From assembly GCF_040117685.2 (NCBI RefSeq), contig NZ_JBEDYP020000013.1:248001-312000 (forward strand): a stretch of DNA of 64,000 bases. The letters are read 5' to 3'. The position numbers and the translations under genes were made by a program. The stretch is from Gracilimonas sp040117685. Lineage in GTDB: Bacteria; Bacteroidota; Rhodothermia; Balneolales; Balneolaceae. Shown in pieces: positions 9,034-18,373 of this stretch (the stretch's first letter is position 1; each line of letters begins with the position of its first letter). Below the pieces are notes generated by a model. That model ran no database searches and was not told the origin of the DNA. It saw nothing but the letters and a program-made list of their open reading frames with translations.

Positions 9034-9519
9034 TCATTTATTTGGTTCAGTATTCATCATTTCCATTCGGTAGAGGTCTAATCCCCTGCCCCAGAAATCT
9101 TTCTTTTTCTTTACCATGCTAAAGCCCAGAGAACCAAAAAATTTATAACCATGTTGTGATGTATCCGCTCGCAAAAATTTTACATTTTCATGGTTTTGAA
9201 GAATACCCAACAAGAACTTTGCACTGTATTTACCAATGCCCTCCCCGGTATAATCAGGATGTAAAAATATCCAGGTAATGGAACCTGTTTCTTCCTCCTT
9301 ATTGATTCTGTAACCTGCTCCCCCTGCAATTAACCCATTGCTAAGAATGGTGTAATAGGTGTCAGAATTAAGCTGAAGATAATTTCTGAAATCCGTTTCT
9401 TCTCCGGCTTCAAAGTATTCAGGCACATTCAGCCTGAAAATGTAGAGCAATGTTTTTAAATCCTGAGGGCAAAATTTTCTCAGAGATACATCACGTGCTT
9501 TATTACCATTCGATTCCAT
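9034..9519 (-). CDS. GNAT family N-acetyltransferase
   Basis: The ATG at 9519 is preferred. It gives a 161-residue protein beginning MESNGNKARD and leaves 10 bases after the upstream stop, whereas the longest frame (to 9576) would overlap the upstream gene by 47 bases. GNAT motif A reads ITWIFLHPDYTGEGIGKYSA, followed by a helix ILQNHENVKFLRADTSQ and a C-terminal GYKFFGSLGFSMVKKKKDFW. The substrate is unknown. It sits in a tight minus-strand cluster (FG-GAP lipoprotein, this gene, two envelope proteins) with gaps of 10, 3 and -1 bases, so the four are probably one operon. Confidence 0.8.
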   Translation of the reverse strand: MESNGNKARDVSLRKFCPQDLKTLLYIFRLNVPEYFEAGEETDFRNYLQLNSDTYYTILSNGLIAGGAGYRINKEEETGSITWIFLHPDYTGEGIGKYSAKFLLGILQNHENVKFLRADTSQHGYKFFGSLGFSMVKKKKDFWGRGLDLYRMEMMNTEPNK

Positions 9520-9529
9520 GAAATTACAT

Positions 9530-11077
9530 CTAATCCGGTTCGGTAATTTCCAGCAGCTGGTTGACCGGTATTTCATCCATAATACTTTCCCTTGCGGAAG
9601 GCCATCTCACCAAAACTTCTTTTACTGCAGAGCAATTTCCTAAGCCTATTTGTTGTATAAGTCCGCCCTGAGATCTCCACGTCTGCTGTGAGGAAACGAT
9701 TCTTGTTTGATTTACTATTTCGCTTCCTTCTTCACATGTAACCTCTATTTTAGCTCCGATACCGGAGCTGTTCGACTGTGTGCCTCTAAGCTTTATTTTC
9801 AGCCAATTTCCTGTTTTCTTTGCGCTATTTTGATACCATTCGTTTCTTTCGTAATCCCCTTTTGTATTGGGCCATTGAGGAATGAGGATGTCTTGTTTTC
9901 CATCCCCATCTATATCACCGGTGATTATGGTGGATGCATAAAATACCCTCTCGGAAAAAGCGGTATTTGATTCTGGTACAAACCGACCATCCTGATTTCT
10001 GAACAAATTTACTGAACTCCCCCAATTGGCAGCAACTACATCAGGTAAACCATCATTATCAAAATCTGTGATCAAAGCTCCATAAGTATGACCTCCGGCT
10101 GAAGTCAACCTACCGGATTCCATAAACTCAAATTCACCTTTTCCATTATTAATAAACAAAAAATTTGCCCCGCCCATCATTGAAGTTTGATATATGTCGA
10201 TATCTCCGTCATTGTCTACATCTCCGGCAGTTCCGGCACTTTTTGGGAAAGAATATCTTTCTGTCCCGGGTGCATCCAGGGTGTATTCATCAAACTCCCA
10301 GCCACCATTATTAAAATAAATCCGATCTTTTTGAAGCCTGTACGATGCGTAAAGGTCCGGCAGGTTATCCCCGTTAAAATCTCTCCATAATCCCCCAACC
10401 GTTGAAAGTGTGTCTCTGGTGATGGGAGTATTTTGAACTTTTGTGAACGTCTCATCACCGTTATTCTCATAAAGGAAGTCCGCTTGCTGATGACTTATTC
10501 CCCCATTCGCTACATACAGATCCAGATCGCCGTCATTGTCGATATCAGACCAGTTTGCCGAGTAAGAATGTCCGCCATCATTACCAACCACAGAGTTTTC
10601 AACCTGCTTGAAATCACCATTCCCCATATTCAGGAAAAGAGCGTTATCCTGCGATCGTTGGTTAGCTATGAACACATCAACCAATCCATCGTTGTTGACG
10701 TCTGCCCAGGCACTTCCTGACGAAAACATCTCATCATTACTGAGTATGGAAGACTCTTCCGGTTTCAGATTTCCATCACCATCATTTATATATAAGCGGT
10801 TCTTCTGTGGCTGAGGATCACCTGAGCTGACATCATAGCCATTCGACACATACACATCCAGATCGTAATCGCCGTCTATATCAATCAGGCTAATTCCCCC
10901 GGTGCTTGCTCGTTGAGCGGTGAAGTCGGAATCGATTTTGGTGAATTGCCATTCGGCTTGCTCGTAATTATTGGCAGTACAACTGGTAAAACCTATAATT
11001 ACAGTTAGCAAAAACCTGTTGATGAGGTTCACTTTACTCAAAAGCGTGACTAGTACAAAGCAGTGCTTTTCCTTCAT
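9530..11077 (-). CDS. FG-GAP/VCBS repeat lipoprotein with C-terminal ASPIC/UnbV domain
   Basis: The start at 11077 (a 515-residue protein beginning MKEKHC) is chosen because it places a lipobox FTSC (cysteine 33) behind the hydrophobic stretch. The body has repeated VCBS/FG-GAP units, each with a DxDxDGxxD-like calcium loop (DIDGDYDLDVYV, DVNNDGLVDVFI, DIDNDGDLDLYV, DVDNDGDIDIYQ, DFDNDGLPDVVA, DIDGDGKQDILI), expected to form a beta propeller. About the last 90 residues form the ASPIC/UnbV domain (GIGAKIEVTCEEG, WRSQGGLIQQIGLG). Such proteins are usually surface-exposed; the ligand is not predictable. Confidence 0.88.
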   Translation of the reverse strand: MKEKHCFVLVTLLSKVNLINRFLLTVIIGFTSCTANNYEQAEWQFTKIDSDFTAQRASTGGISLIDIDGDYDLDVYVSNGYDVSSGDPQPQKNRLYINDGDGNLKPEESSILSNDEMFSSGSAWADVNNDGLVDVFIANQRSQDNALFLNMGNGDFKQVENSVVGNDGGHSYSANWSDIDNDGDLDLYVANGGISHQQADFLYENNGDETFTKVQNTPITRDTLSTVGGLWRDFNGDNLPDLYASYRLQKDRIYFNNGGWEFDEYTLDAPGTERYSFPKSAGTAGDVDNDGDIDIYQTSMMGGANFLFINNGKGEFEFMESGRLTSAGGHTYGALITDFDNDGLPDVVAANWGSSVNLFRNQDGRFVPESNTAFSERVFYASTIITGDIDGDGKQDILIPQWPNTKGDYERNEWYQNSAKKTGNWLKIKLRGTQSNSSGIGAKIEVTCEEGSEIVNQTRIVSSQQTWRSQGGLIQQIGLGNCSAVKEVLVRWPSARESIMDEIPVNQLLEITEPD

Positions 11078-11269
11078 CTTGATCAGTTTGAAAGTCAGTG
11101 TCAATACCTGGAAATATGATACTGATTCCTTTTTAGCCCTGCATCAAAGTCATCTTGTTTATGTGCTGTTTCAGGAGAGATAGTTACCAATTTGGCAAAC
11201 CATCATATGGTTTAAAATCAAAAATGGGAGGCATCGAATCAGGATTTGACCTCAGTAAACTCACCTGAA

Positions 11270-13153
11270 TTACAAATTGGAATGAGCACCCCGGCCGGTT
11301 ATCTTGAACGAAAAGGCAAACCTGAATCCGCTATCCGACTCAATATTGTATTTTGCATTAAGCTGGTCGACCAACGTTTTGATAAGTGTTACCCCAAGTG
11401 TATTAGATTGATCAAATAGGTTTTCATCAAATCCTTGTCCGTCATCCTCATAAACTACCTGTATAAGATCCTCTTTTTCTTCCAGACTGATGTATATCCT
11501 TCCTTCGTTCCGATCATTAAAAGCATGTTTAAAAGAATTCGTAATCAGTTCGTTTACCAACAAACCCAATGGTATAGCCTGATTTATATTAAGGCGCCGG
11601 GAATCAAACTTGTGCTCAATAACCACATTTTTACCCGGGCTGTCGAACATACCCCGGATTCTGTCAATTAGTTTAACAGCATATTCCCCAAAGGTAATTT
11701 CGGTAAAACTGTCGGTATTATAGAGCAACTCATGTACGCCTGAAATGGAGTAAATCCGGTTTTGAGTTTCCCTCAAAATAAGCTTTAGGTTTTCGTCGGA
11801 GAGCCCTTCTTTTTGAAGTTCTATTAAACCGGCTATGATGGCTAAATTGTTCTTTACCCGGTGGTGAACTTCCGAAAGCAGCACCTCTTTTTCATGCACG
11901 GAATTTTCCAGCTGCTTCTTATACTCAACTTCATTTGTTATATCCTCTGCTATAATCAGCATTTGCTTTTTCTCACTTCCATTGCCGATAATCTGGCTGG
12001 CACTTAGACGCATTTGAATCAGAGATCCATCTTTTCGATATCTTATGATCTCCTTATTCTTGACTTCCTTTTCTTTCAGGTTAACAGACATCAACTGTTT
12101 AAATTCACCTTTCATCTCCTCTCCAACGTGCGGTAAGAAATGTCCAATTGCCTCTTCCTGGGTCCAGCCTAACATATCCTCTGCTGCCTTATTCCAAAAA
12201 TCGCGTACTATCCCATCGGTATCGATTGTATAAATAGCCATTGGTGATGAATCAATAAAAGCCCGGATTTTATCATTTGCCTGCCTGAAAGATTTTTGAG
12301 CTATAAATGCCGTTTGCATGAAATAGAAAAGAACCGAAATAACTACCGAGAGGATTATTCCCAGAGCAATGTTCAGAAAAAAACCATCCGAATTGTTCTC
12401 AGCCTCAAAAATAGTATTCGGAAATACGCTGACTTTCCAAAAATCTTTATTTGTTCCCTCTAAAGTGATTTTCTCCTCTGCTGAAAATCCTTTCAGGCTG
12501 GATGCTACTGAGCTGTCGCCATGTTGATAAAACAACGTTCCTTTATGATCATAAATTTTCACTAAGTACTGATCCAATCCCTGCATAATCAGATCAAAAC
12601 GTGGATTAAAATCCATCCCTGCGCTAATTGTACCTTGGAAAACACCGTCGTAATAAACCGGGGCATCCACCAAAAAAGCATTGGGCCCCTGCACCAGTTT
12701 AAGCCAATGTGTGATGTTAACTAAAGAATCCTGTCTGGCCTGAAGCCAATCGATACGCCTGTAATCCAGCTTGGAAATATCGAGACCAATAGCATTCTTA
12801 TTAGGTTCCAGCGGTTCAACTTTTCTGATAACCATGCTGCTGTCGATCCATTCAACCAACAAGAAAGAGGAATCCTGGTTTATTATATGCCCGGCATCAT
12901 ACTCCCAAAAATCGAAGTATGTACCATCGGTTATTTCCAACCGGCTTTTTAAATTCAGAAGCGTATTAATGTTGTCGTGTACAGCACTTTTAAACTGATG
13001 CGTAACAAGCTTAGCTGTTTCCCTAACTTTATTTTTTTGGCTTTGTTCTATACTCTTTTGATTCCCAAACCAAATCAGAATAACAAAAAAACTCAATACT
13101 ACACCGATCAAAAAAGAGCCTAAAAGCCTGTATTTTTCAACTAAATCCTTCAA
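11270..13153 (-). CDS. Membrane sensor histidine kinase (extracytoplasmic sensor, PAS, HisKA_2, HATPase)
   Basis: This is a 627-residue kinase. TM1 spans about residues 11-29 and TM2 about 260-285, enclosing a sensor region of roughly 230 residues (possibly Cache-like, with DAPVYYDGVFQGTISAGMDF). A PAS domain follows (FIDSSPMAIYTIDTDGIV, with WNKAAEDMLGWTQEEAIG), then a HisKA_2 phospho-acceptor motif LLSEVHHRVKNNLAIIAGL and a HATPase domain (LVNELITNSFKHAF, DDGQGFDENLF). No response regulator is adjacent. HisKA_2 kinases often signal to separately encoded regulators, so the LytTR regulator at 6244-7056 is one possible partner, which is inference. Confidence 0.92.
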   Translation of the reverse strand: MKDLVEKYRLLGSFLIGVVLSFFVILIWFGNQKSIEQSQKNKVRETAKLVTHQFKSAVHDNINTLLNLKSRLEITDGTYFDFWEYDAGHIINQDSSFLLVEWIDSSMVIRKVEPLEPNKNAIGLDISKLDYRRIDWLQARQDSLVNITHWLKLVQGPNAFLVDAPVYYDGVFQGTISAGMDFNPRFDLIMQGLDQYLVKIYDHKGTLFYQHGDSSVASSLKGFSAEEKITLEGTNKDFWKVSVFPNTIFEAENNSDGFFLNIALGIILSVVISVLFYFMQTAFIAQKSFRQANDKIRAFIDSSPMAIYTIDTDGIVRDFWNKAAEDMLGWTQEEAIGHFLPHVGEEMKGEFKQLMSVNLKEKEVKNKEIIRYRKDGSLIQMRLSASQIIGNGSEKKQMLIIAEDITNEVEYKKQLENSVHEKEVLLSEVHHRVKNNLAIIAGLIELQKEGLSDENLKLILRETQNRIYSISGVHELLYNTDSFTEITFGEYAVKLIDRIRGMFDSPGKNVVIEHKFDSRRLNINQAIPLGLLVNELITNSFKHAFNDRNEGRIYISLEEKEDLIQVVYEDDGQGFDENLFDQSNTLGVTLIKTLVDQLNAKYNIESDSGFRFAFSFKITGRGAHSNL

Positions 13154-13429
13154 AGTAACTAACCTAAGTCTTGGTAAATGCCGACCTTCCTTTTATTGAT
13201 GTAAGTATGGGTACCATATACCGGCATTCTCGTTATCGGTATATTAAGAAAAGATTTAAACAGAAAGCGGGTTTATTTACGGTGGCTGCTTCTTTGGTCT
13301 TATTTTTTTCACCAACAATTAGCTTTATATGAATAACCGGCCTGAACTTTGAAATGGTTGCTATAACTTCTCAATAAATGCGAGTTGTCATCGGGTTGTA
13401 CAAATTTCCTAAACTTTTAAAAATCGCTC

Positions 13430-14347
13430 TTAACTGAGTACTTCTATATGATAATTACTCAATCGGTTGGCCTCTTCTCTGTCGATTTTACTGAATGTTA
13501 GCTGTACCCCCGACCATAACTGACCGGCTCTCCACAAATCAGCATCTGCTATCTTAGCAATTCTTGGGTACCCTCCCACCGCTTGTCCGTCTTTCATGAT
13601 TATAATAGGGTGTCCGTTTTCGGGGAGCTGTATCATTCCGGGAATAACCGGCCCCGAAACCATCTGCCGACCTACAGGTTGGATAGAGCTCCCTTTTAAT
13701 CGTACCCCCATTCGGTTACTGTCAGGGCTAACGTCAAATTCAGTATTCAGAAATTGTTCTTTTTGATTTTGGGACAACCAGCTCCACTCCGGGCCTTCAA
13801 TAATTCGTAATTCTACTTTTGATGAGTAATAAGGGAACCGTTTTTCGGATACTTTTTCCGGATTATAACCTCCCTTTTCTTCAATCCACGAAAGTACATC
13901 CCCTTTTTTTAAAGCACGTCCTTCAAATCCACCGAATTTTCCGGTTATATAGGTTGAACTGGAGCCCAACACTTTCCTGATATCCAATTGACCACGAATT
14001 GCAAGGTAACTTCTGCATCCTTTTTGGCAGTAATCGAATGAGATAACATCACCTGACTCAATTTTTAATGGAGTATTCAGTGAAACATCCTCATCATTTA
14101 TTGTGGGGTGCATATCAGCTCCGGCTATGGCTATGATTGAGTCTGTTTTAAACCGATATCTTCCCCCATTCAGGGTCATTTCCAATACCGGCATATCGCC
14201 CGCATTCCCAACCAGTTGATTCACTAACCGGTAGGCGTAATCATCCATCGCACCTGAAACAGGCACTCCGTACTGGCGGTACCCGAATCGCCCTTCATCC
14301 TGAACAGTAGTTAATAATCCACCGTCTATCACTTCCAGGCTGCCCAT
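13430..14347 (-). CDS. pxpC: 5-oxoprolinase subunit PxpC (KipA/biotin-dependent carboxylase-like)
   Basis: This is a 305-residue protein of the PxpC/KipA family. It shows the family start TTVQDEGRFGYRQYGVPVSGAMD, the FDYCQKGCRSYLAIRG segment, and the conserved GPVIPGMIQLPENGHPIIIMKDGQ plus GGYPRIAKIADADL block. With PxpA and PxpB it forms the ATP-dependent prokaryotic enzyme that opens 5-oxoproline (pyroglutamate) to glutamate. Its start codon overlaps the pxpB stop at 14347 by one base, so the two are translationally coupled. Confidence 0.93.
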   Translation of the reverse strand: MGSLEVIDGGLLTTVQDEGRFGYRQYGVPVSGAMDDYAYRLVNQLVGNAGDMPVLEMTLNGGRYRFKTDSIIAIAGADMHPTINDEDVSLNTPLKIESGDVISFDYCQKGCRSYLAIRGQLDIRKVLGSSSTYITGKFGGFEGRALKKGDVLSWIEEKGGYNPEKVSEKRFPYYSSKVELRIIEGPEWSWLSQNQKEQFLNTEFDVSPDSNRMGVRLKGSSIQPVGRQMVSGPVIPGMIQLPENGHPIIIMKDGQAVGGYPRIAKIADADLWRAGQLWSGVQLTFSKIDREEANRLSNYHIEVLS

Positions 14348-15045
14348 TAGGTATCTCCTCTTTGTGCGGAAAATTCTTTTTCCCGGATGCGTTCAAAAAC
14401 TACCTGATCTCCTGCCCTTACCACAGTTGGCGGGTCTTTCCGTACATCAAAAAAAGAAAGAGGCGTTCGGCCAATGATTTGCCAGCCACCGGGACTTTCC
14501 AACGAGTACACCCCCGTCTGCTTTCCACCAATGCCAATCGATCCGGCCGGAATTTGACTCCGAGGCTCCTGCTTTCGGGAACAAGCTATCTCCTCATTTA
14601 AGCCCGACAAGTATAAGAAACCGGGAAGAAATCCCATCATGGCTACAGTATAGGCTCCTGCTAAATGAATTTGAATAATCCTGTCTCTTTTCATTCCGGT
14701 GTGACTTTCAACCTCCTCCCAGTCGAGGCCTAATTCATAGCAGACGGGTATCACATGTTTTTGGGGTGAATGGTTTTCTGCCGAAAAATATTGGAAGGCT
14801 TTTAAAAGTATTTCGATCTCACTGTCAAGATCATTCAGCACCCTGTCATAAATAACAGCAATACTTTCATAAGCCGGTATGATATCGACAACACCGGGAA
14901 TAGATGATTCACCAATTATTCTGCATGATTCGTGAATAAGCTGTAGAGAAACTTCATCCTGCTTCGGCTTTATGAGAAGTGCTTGTTCCCCAAGGGCTGA
15001 AACCGCCCAGCTGCTGTTCTTAAGCTGAAGTAATCTCGACCTCAT
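14347..15045 (-). CDS. pxpB: 5-oxoprolinase subunit PxpB (KipI family)
   Basis: This is a 232-residue PxpB/KipI protein. Family marks are the N-terminal SALGEQALLIKP, the AYTVAMMGFLPGFLYLSGL block and GSIGIGGKQTGVYSLESPGGW followed by IIGRTPL. It combines with PxpC and PxpA for ATP-dependent hydrolysis of 5-oxoproline; in Bacillus the homologue was first described as inhibitor of the sporulation kinase KinA. The gene overlaps pxpA by 26 bases upstream and pxpC by one base downstream. Confidence 0.93.
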   Translation of the reverse strand: MRSRLLQLKNSSWAVSALGEQALLIKPKQDEVSLQLIHESCRIIGESSIPGVVDIIPAYESIAVIYDRVLNDLDSEIEILLKAFQYFSAENHSPQKHVIPVCYELGLDWEEVESHTGMKRDRIIQIHLAGAYTVAMMGFLPGFLYLSGLNEEIACSRKQEPRSQIPAGSIGIGGKQTGVYSLESPGGWQIIGRTPLSFFDVRKDPPTVVRAGDQVVFERIREKEFSAQRGDT

Positions 15046-15775
15046 GTTTCTCCAAAAAATCGTGGATTTCTTTAGCTAATTCTGCTGCTCCTTCAGTGTC
15101 GCTGTGCAAGCAAACAGTTTCAGCCGTGATGGGGAGGTCAAGTCCGCCCTGGGTGTGCACTACTCCATCCAGAAAAGAAGCCATTTGTTTTAAAACGGAC
15201 TTCTTTTCGTGAAGAACGGCTCCTTCCAAAGATCTTGACCGTAAGCTCAGGTCGTCTTCATATTGCCGGTCAGCAAAAACTTCACTTCGTACTTCCAGCC
15301 CTACATCTTCAGCCACTTCCGCCAGTTTGGATTCGGCAGGGGCATAAATCATCATATCATTCTGAATCTGAACAAGAGCTTTAGCTATAACCAGAGCAAC
15401 TTCTTCATCTTTGGCGGCGTGATTATATAAAGCACCGTGTGGTTTAACATGATGAAGCTTGCCTCCCAGCGATTCCGTCATCCCCTTCAAGGCCGACACC
15501 TGATACAGAATACATGCCTCCAGTTCCTCGGCCGAAAGGTTCATAATGCGCCGGCCAAATCCCTGCAAGTCCGGATACGAAGGGTGTGCCCCTACTGCCA
15601 CCTCATGTTGCAAAGCTAATTCAATGGTTTTTGAAATTGTGACGGGATCACCCGAGTGAAAACCACAAGCTATATTACAGCTCGAAATATAAGGCATGAT
15701 TTTAGAATCTCGGCGCTCATCGTACATGCCGTAGAATTCACCCAAATCACAATTCAAATCAATTTGCTTAATCAT
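15020..15775 (-). CDS. pxpA: 5-oxoprolinase subunit PxpA (LamB/YcsF family)
   Basis: This is a 251-residue protein, the normal length for PxpA/YcsF. It starts with IDLNCDLGEFYG, followed by the invariant ISSCNIACGFHSGDP, AVGAHPSYPDLQGFGRR, the HVKPHGALYNHAAKD histidine motif and VFADRQYEDDLSLRSR. These residues line the active site of this family. It is the catalytic partner for 5-oxoproline cleavage with PxpB and PxpC. It starts 2 bases after the stop codon of the Nramp-like transporter gene, giving a four-gene operon in the order transporter-pxpA-pxpB-pxpC. Confidence 0.95.
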   Translation of the reverse strand: MIKQIDLNCDLGEFYGMYDERRDSKIMPYISSCNIACGFHSGDPVTISKTIELALQHEVAVGAHPSYPDLQGFGRRIMNLSAEELEACILYQVSALKGMTESLGGKLHHVKPHGALYNHAAKDEEVALVIAKALVQIQNDMMIYAPAESKLAEVAEDVGLEVRSEVFADRQYEDDLSLRSRSLEGAVLHEKKSVLKQMASFLDGVVHTQGGLDLPITAETVCLHSDTEGAAELAKEIHDFLEKHEVEITSA

Positions 15776-15777
15776 AG

Positions 15778-17013
15778 CTAAAAGAAATTAAATACAGAAT
15801 TCAAACTTCTGAACCCGACCAGGATAGTGACTAAAATCACAACTACTCCAAGTATATTTTGTCGGGTCGAATTGGAGTTGGTTCCAAGCAGCAGTGGCTT
15901 ATTCATGATGTACAATAAGAAAACAGCAATCACCGGCAGTGTGATTCCATTTGCTATCTGAGCGAATTCGATGAGTTTAACCGGGTTAATACTAAAAGCG
16001 GAAAACACCATGCCTGTAAAAAGCACCAGCATCCATACCACTCTGAACTTAAAGTCCTTTAGATCGGCTTTCCAGCCAAACATACCCTTCGCAGCATAGG
16101 CAGCTGCAAGGGGGGCGGTTACAGCCGAAGTGATACCCGCGGCAAAAAGTCCGATTGCCATAAACGATTTTGCCCAGGTACCCAGCACAGGTTCCAGTTG
16201 CTGAGCCATATCGGCCGCACTGTTTACCTGAGCCAGCGACCCATCGGCTGCAGCGGCACTGGTAATGACAATACACATCGAAATCAGCCCTCCTAAAATA
16301 ATACCCACGGCATTTTCTACTCTCATTTCCGATAGCTGCGAGTAACTTGAATACCTTTCCTGAACGGTTGAGGCGTGCAAAAATAGATTATATGGGACCA
16401 CCGTGGTTCCAATTAAGGCAATCACCGTCAGCAATTCATCAGCGGATGCTGTGGGAATAAACAGCCCTTTTAAGATAGCCGTTATATCCGGTTGTATAAC
16501 AATTGCGGTGCTTACAAATACAATACTCATTACGCCCACAAGCGCGGTCATTACAGTCACAATTCGTTTAAAGTTTCCGGAATACAATAATAGGAAAGCG
16601 ACAACACCTATGATTAAAGAGCTGAGACGTATAACAGAACCGTTCACCGTTACATCAAATCCGGCAAAAAGCTCCTCCCAACCCAATACGGCTCCGGATA
16701 TATTCCCCCCCTCATACGCTACATTACCAATTACAATGGCACTGAAAACCAGGATAATGGCCGATATTCTGATTACCGGATTTCCAATCTGTTCCCGGAT
16801 GGCTTCTCCAAACCCTTTGCGGGTAATGATACCCAAACGCCCGGTCATTTCCTGTAAAACAATGGTAGCAATCACAGAGAATAGAAGCGCCCAAAGTAAT
16901 ACATATCCTGATCTAACCCCGGCTAAAGTACATACTGTAACCGTTCCGGGGCCAATAAAGGCGGCAGCTACCAGCGTACTGGGACCAAAATACTTTTTAA
17001 GTGGGTTGTTCAT
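15778..17013 (-). CDS. Nramp-fold transporter of the 5-oxoprolinase operon (YcsG-like), metal site altered
   Basis: This is a 411-residue membrane protein with about 11 hydrophobic segments and the Nramp (APC/LeuT) layout. It lacks the ligands of canonical Mn/Fe transporters. TM1 DPGN is replaced by G21-P22-G23-T24, and the TM6 M-P-H-N motif reads V206-P207-Y208-N209. In Bacillus subtilis an Nramp-like gene, ycsG, sits in the same kind of operon (ycsF, kipI, kipA). The natural reading is that this protein imports 5-oxoproline or a related solute rather than a divalent metal; that is inference from missing residues and operon position. Confidence 0.85.
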   Translation of the reverse strand: MNNPLKKYFGPSTLVAAAFIGPGTVTVCTLAGVRSGYVLLWALLFSVIATIVLQEMTGRLGIITRKGFGEAIREQIGNPVIRISAIILVFSAIVIGNVAYEGGNISGAVLGWEELFAGFDVTVNGSVIRLSSLIIGVVAFLLLYSGNFKRIVTVMTALVGVMSIVFVSTAIVIQPDITAILKGLFIPTASADELLTVIALIGTTVVPYNLFLHASTVQERYSSYSQLSEMRVENAVGIILGGLISMCIVITSAAAADGSLAQVNSAADMAQQLEPVLGTWAKSFMAIGLFAAGITSAVTAPLAAAYAAKGMFGWKADLKDFKFRVVWMLVLFTGMVFSAFSINPVKLIEFAQIANGITLPVIAVFLLYIMNKPLLLGTNSNSTRQNILGVVVILVTILVGFRSLNSVFNFF

Positions 17014-17166
17014 GATTTGTATATAGCGTCTAAGTCAGAAAATCCCAAACAGATTTACCGTTCTAAACAAAAGAAAATTTTGAATTATTTTTATAACACT
17101 AAACATTCGTCTCCGAATTTGTGTTAGTCTTGTAATCAACAAACGGAAATCTCTTTCATAAAAAAT

Positions 17167-17358
17167 ATGGATGGAAAATACAGAGCTAATGTCCGACCCG
17201 GCATGCAGGTTGGAATTGTGCTAAAGAAAGACCAACGAAGTGGAAAAGTCACCAACGGTGAGGTGCAAAATATCCTGACGAATTCGGCCACACATCCGCA
17301 TGGCATTAAAGTCAGATTAACTGATGGACAAATCGGGCGGGTAAAGAAAATTCTTTAA
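17167..17358 (+). CDS. YwbE family small protein (DUF2196)
   Basis: This is a 63-residue protein matching the whole YwbE family: RANVRPGMQVGIVLKKDQRSGK, then GEVQNILTNSATHPHGIKVRL and a closing GQIGRVKKIL. The family is a small SH3-like barrel of unknown function, widespread in Bacteroidota and Firmicutes. The hydrolase gene follows after 5 bases, so the two are co-transcribed. Confidence 0.9.
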   Translation: MDGKYRANVRPGMQVGIVLKKDQRSGKVTNGEVQNILTNSATHPHGIKVRLTDGQIGRVKKIL

Positions 17359-17363
17359 TCAAT

Positions 17364-18296
17364 ATGGAACTCGGGGATTTTTCGGAACATACATTCGATT
17401 TAGGAGAAGACTATGAAGGAAAAGTAATAGCAACCCTTATGGAATCTCCGAAGCATGATGCTTCACGGCCTTCCATTTTATATATCCATGGATTGAGCGA
17501 CTATTTTTTCCAGGCGCACGTGGCTGAGGCTTTTCATAAACAAGGTTTCAACTTTTATGCCCTGGATTTAAGGAAACACGGCCGCTCTTTACTTCCACAT
17601 CAAACTCCGAATTACTGCCGGTCAGTAAAAGAGTATTTCCCCGAGATTGACCGGGCCCTGGAATTCATACAATCTGAAAATAATAGTGAAATCATCTTAT
17701 TAGGGCATTCCACGGGCGGACTAACCGGTAGCCTTTACCTGAACGAAGGCGAAAACCGGCAATGCATAGACAAATTGATTCTGAATTCCCCTTTTCTACA
17801 GTTCAACCTCAGTCTCTGGCAACGTGCTATTCTTTTTCCCGCTGCGCGTTTGATTTCAAATTTCAAGCCATACGCTTCCCTGAAGAAACCATTTTCTCAT
17901 TTGTACGGAGCCAGTATTTCCAGCAAAAAACACGGAGAATGGGATTACAATACCGACTGGAAACCGCTACGGGGATTTCCCGCCTATCTGAAATGGGTTA
18001 CCGCCATGCATCAAGCTCAGAAAAATCTCCGCCGTCATTCCCCGATCAAAATTCCGATTCTGATTCTTCACTCAGATAAATCCAGCCGCAACCAAAGCTG
18101 GAACGAAAACATCCTGAAAACAGACATGGTTCTGAATGTGGAGCACATAAAAAAGTATGGGGAAAAATTAGGAGACAATGTTACCCTGGCCGAAGTGAAA
18201 GGCGCCATGCACGATGTTTTTCTTTCGGGGGCGGGAGTGCGAAAGCACGCTTTTGAAAAAATGTTTAGTTGGCTCAGGAACACAGAACGCATGTAA
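17364..18296 (+). CDS. Alpha/beta hydrolase (serine aminopeptidase S33/monoglyceride-lipase-like)
   Basis: This is a 310-residue alpha/beta hydrolase without a signal peptide. The nucleophile elbow is G114-H115-S116-T117-G118-G119. The oxyanion region SILYIHGLSDYFF lies near residues 33-45, and the helix ALDLRKHGRS is typical of the lysophospholipase/S33 branch. The acid is probably in ILILHSDKSSRNQ and the histidine in VKGAMHDVFLSG near the C-terminus. The substrate is unknown; esters such as acylglycerols are usual for this branch. Confidence 0.85.
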   Translation: MELGDFSEHTFDLGEDYEGKVIATLMESPKHDASRPSILYIHGLSDYFFQAHVAEAFHKQGFNFYALDLRKHGRSLLPHQTPNYCRSVKEYFPEIDRALEFIQSENNSEIILLGHSTGGLTGSLYLNEGENRQCIDKLILNSPFLQFNLSLWQRAILFPAARLISNFKPYASLKKPFSHLYGASISSKKHGEWDYNTDWKPLRGFPAYLKWVTAMHQAQKNLRRHSPIKIPILILHSDKSSRNQSWNENILKTDMVLNVEHIKKYGEKLGDNVTLAEVKGAMHDVFLSGAGVRKHAFEKMFSWLRNTERM

Positions 18297-18357
18297 CTTC
18301 CTTTCCGCTTGCAAATCTCCAAAAAATCCTTTTATTAGAGAAACAGCCAATTATAAT

Positions 18358-18366
18358 AAGGGAGGT
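18358..18366 (+). promoter_or_regulatory. Strong Shine-Dalgarno that sets the CBS-protein start
   Basis: AAGGGAGGT lies 8 bases (from the end of GGAGG) ahead of the ATG at 18374. It rejects the longer frame that would begin inside the hydrolase gene at 18269. Confidence 0.75.
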
Positions 18367-18373
18367 TTGGATT

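Noticed and set aside
9520..9576. N-terminal extension of the GNAT protein overlapping the FG-GAP gene
   Set aside because: It would force a 47-base overlap and adds residues unlike GNAT proteins; the ATG at 9519 fits better.
16403..17026. 207-residue open frame antisense to the Nramp-like gene
   Set aside because: It mirrors the membrane-protein codons of the real gene; the minus-strand frame carries family motifs.
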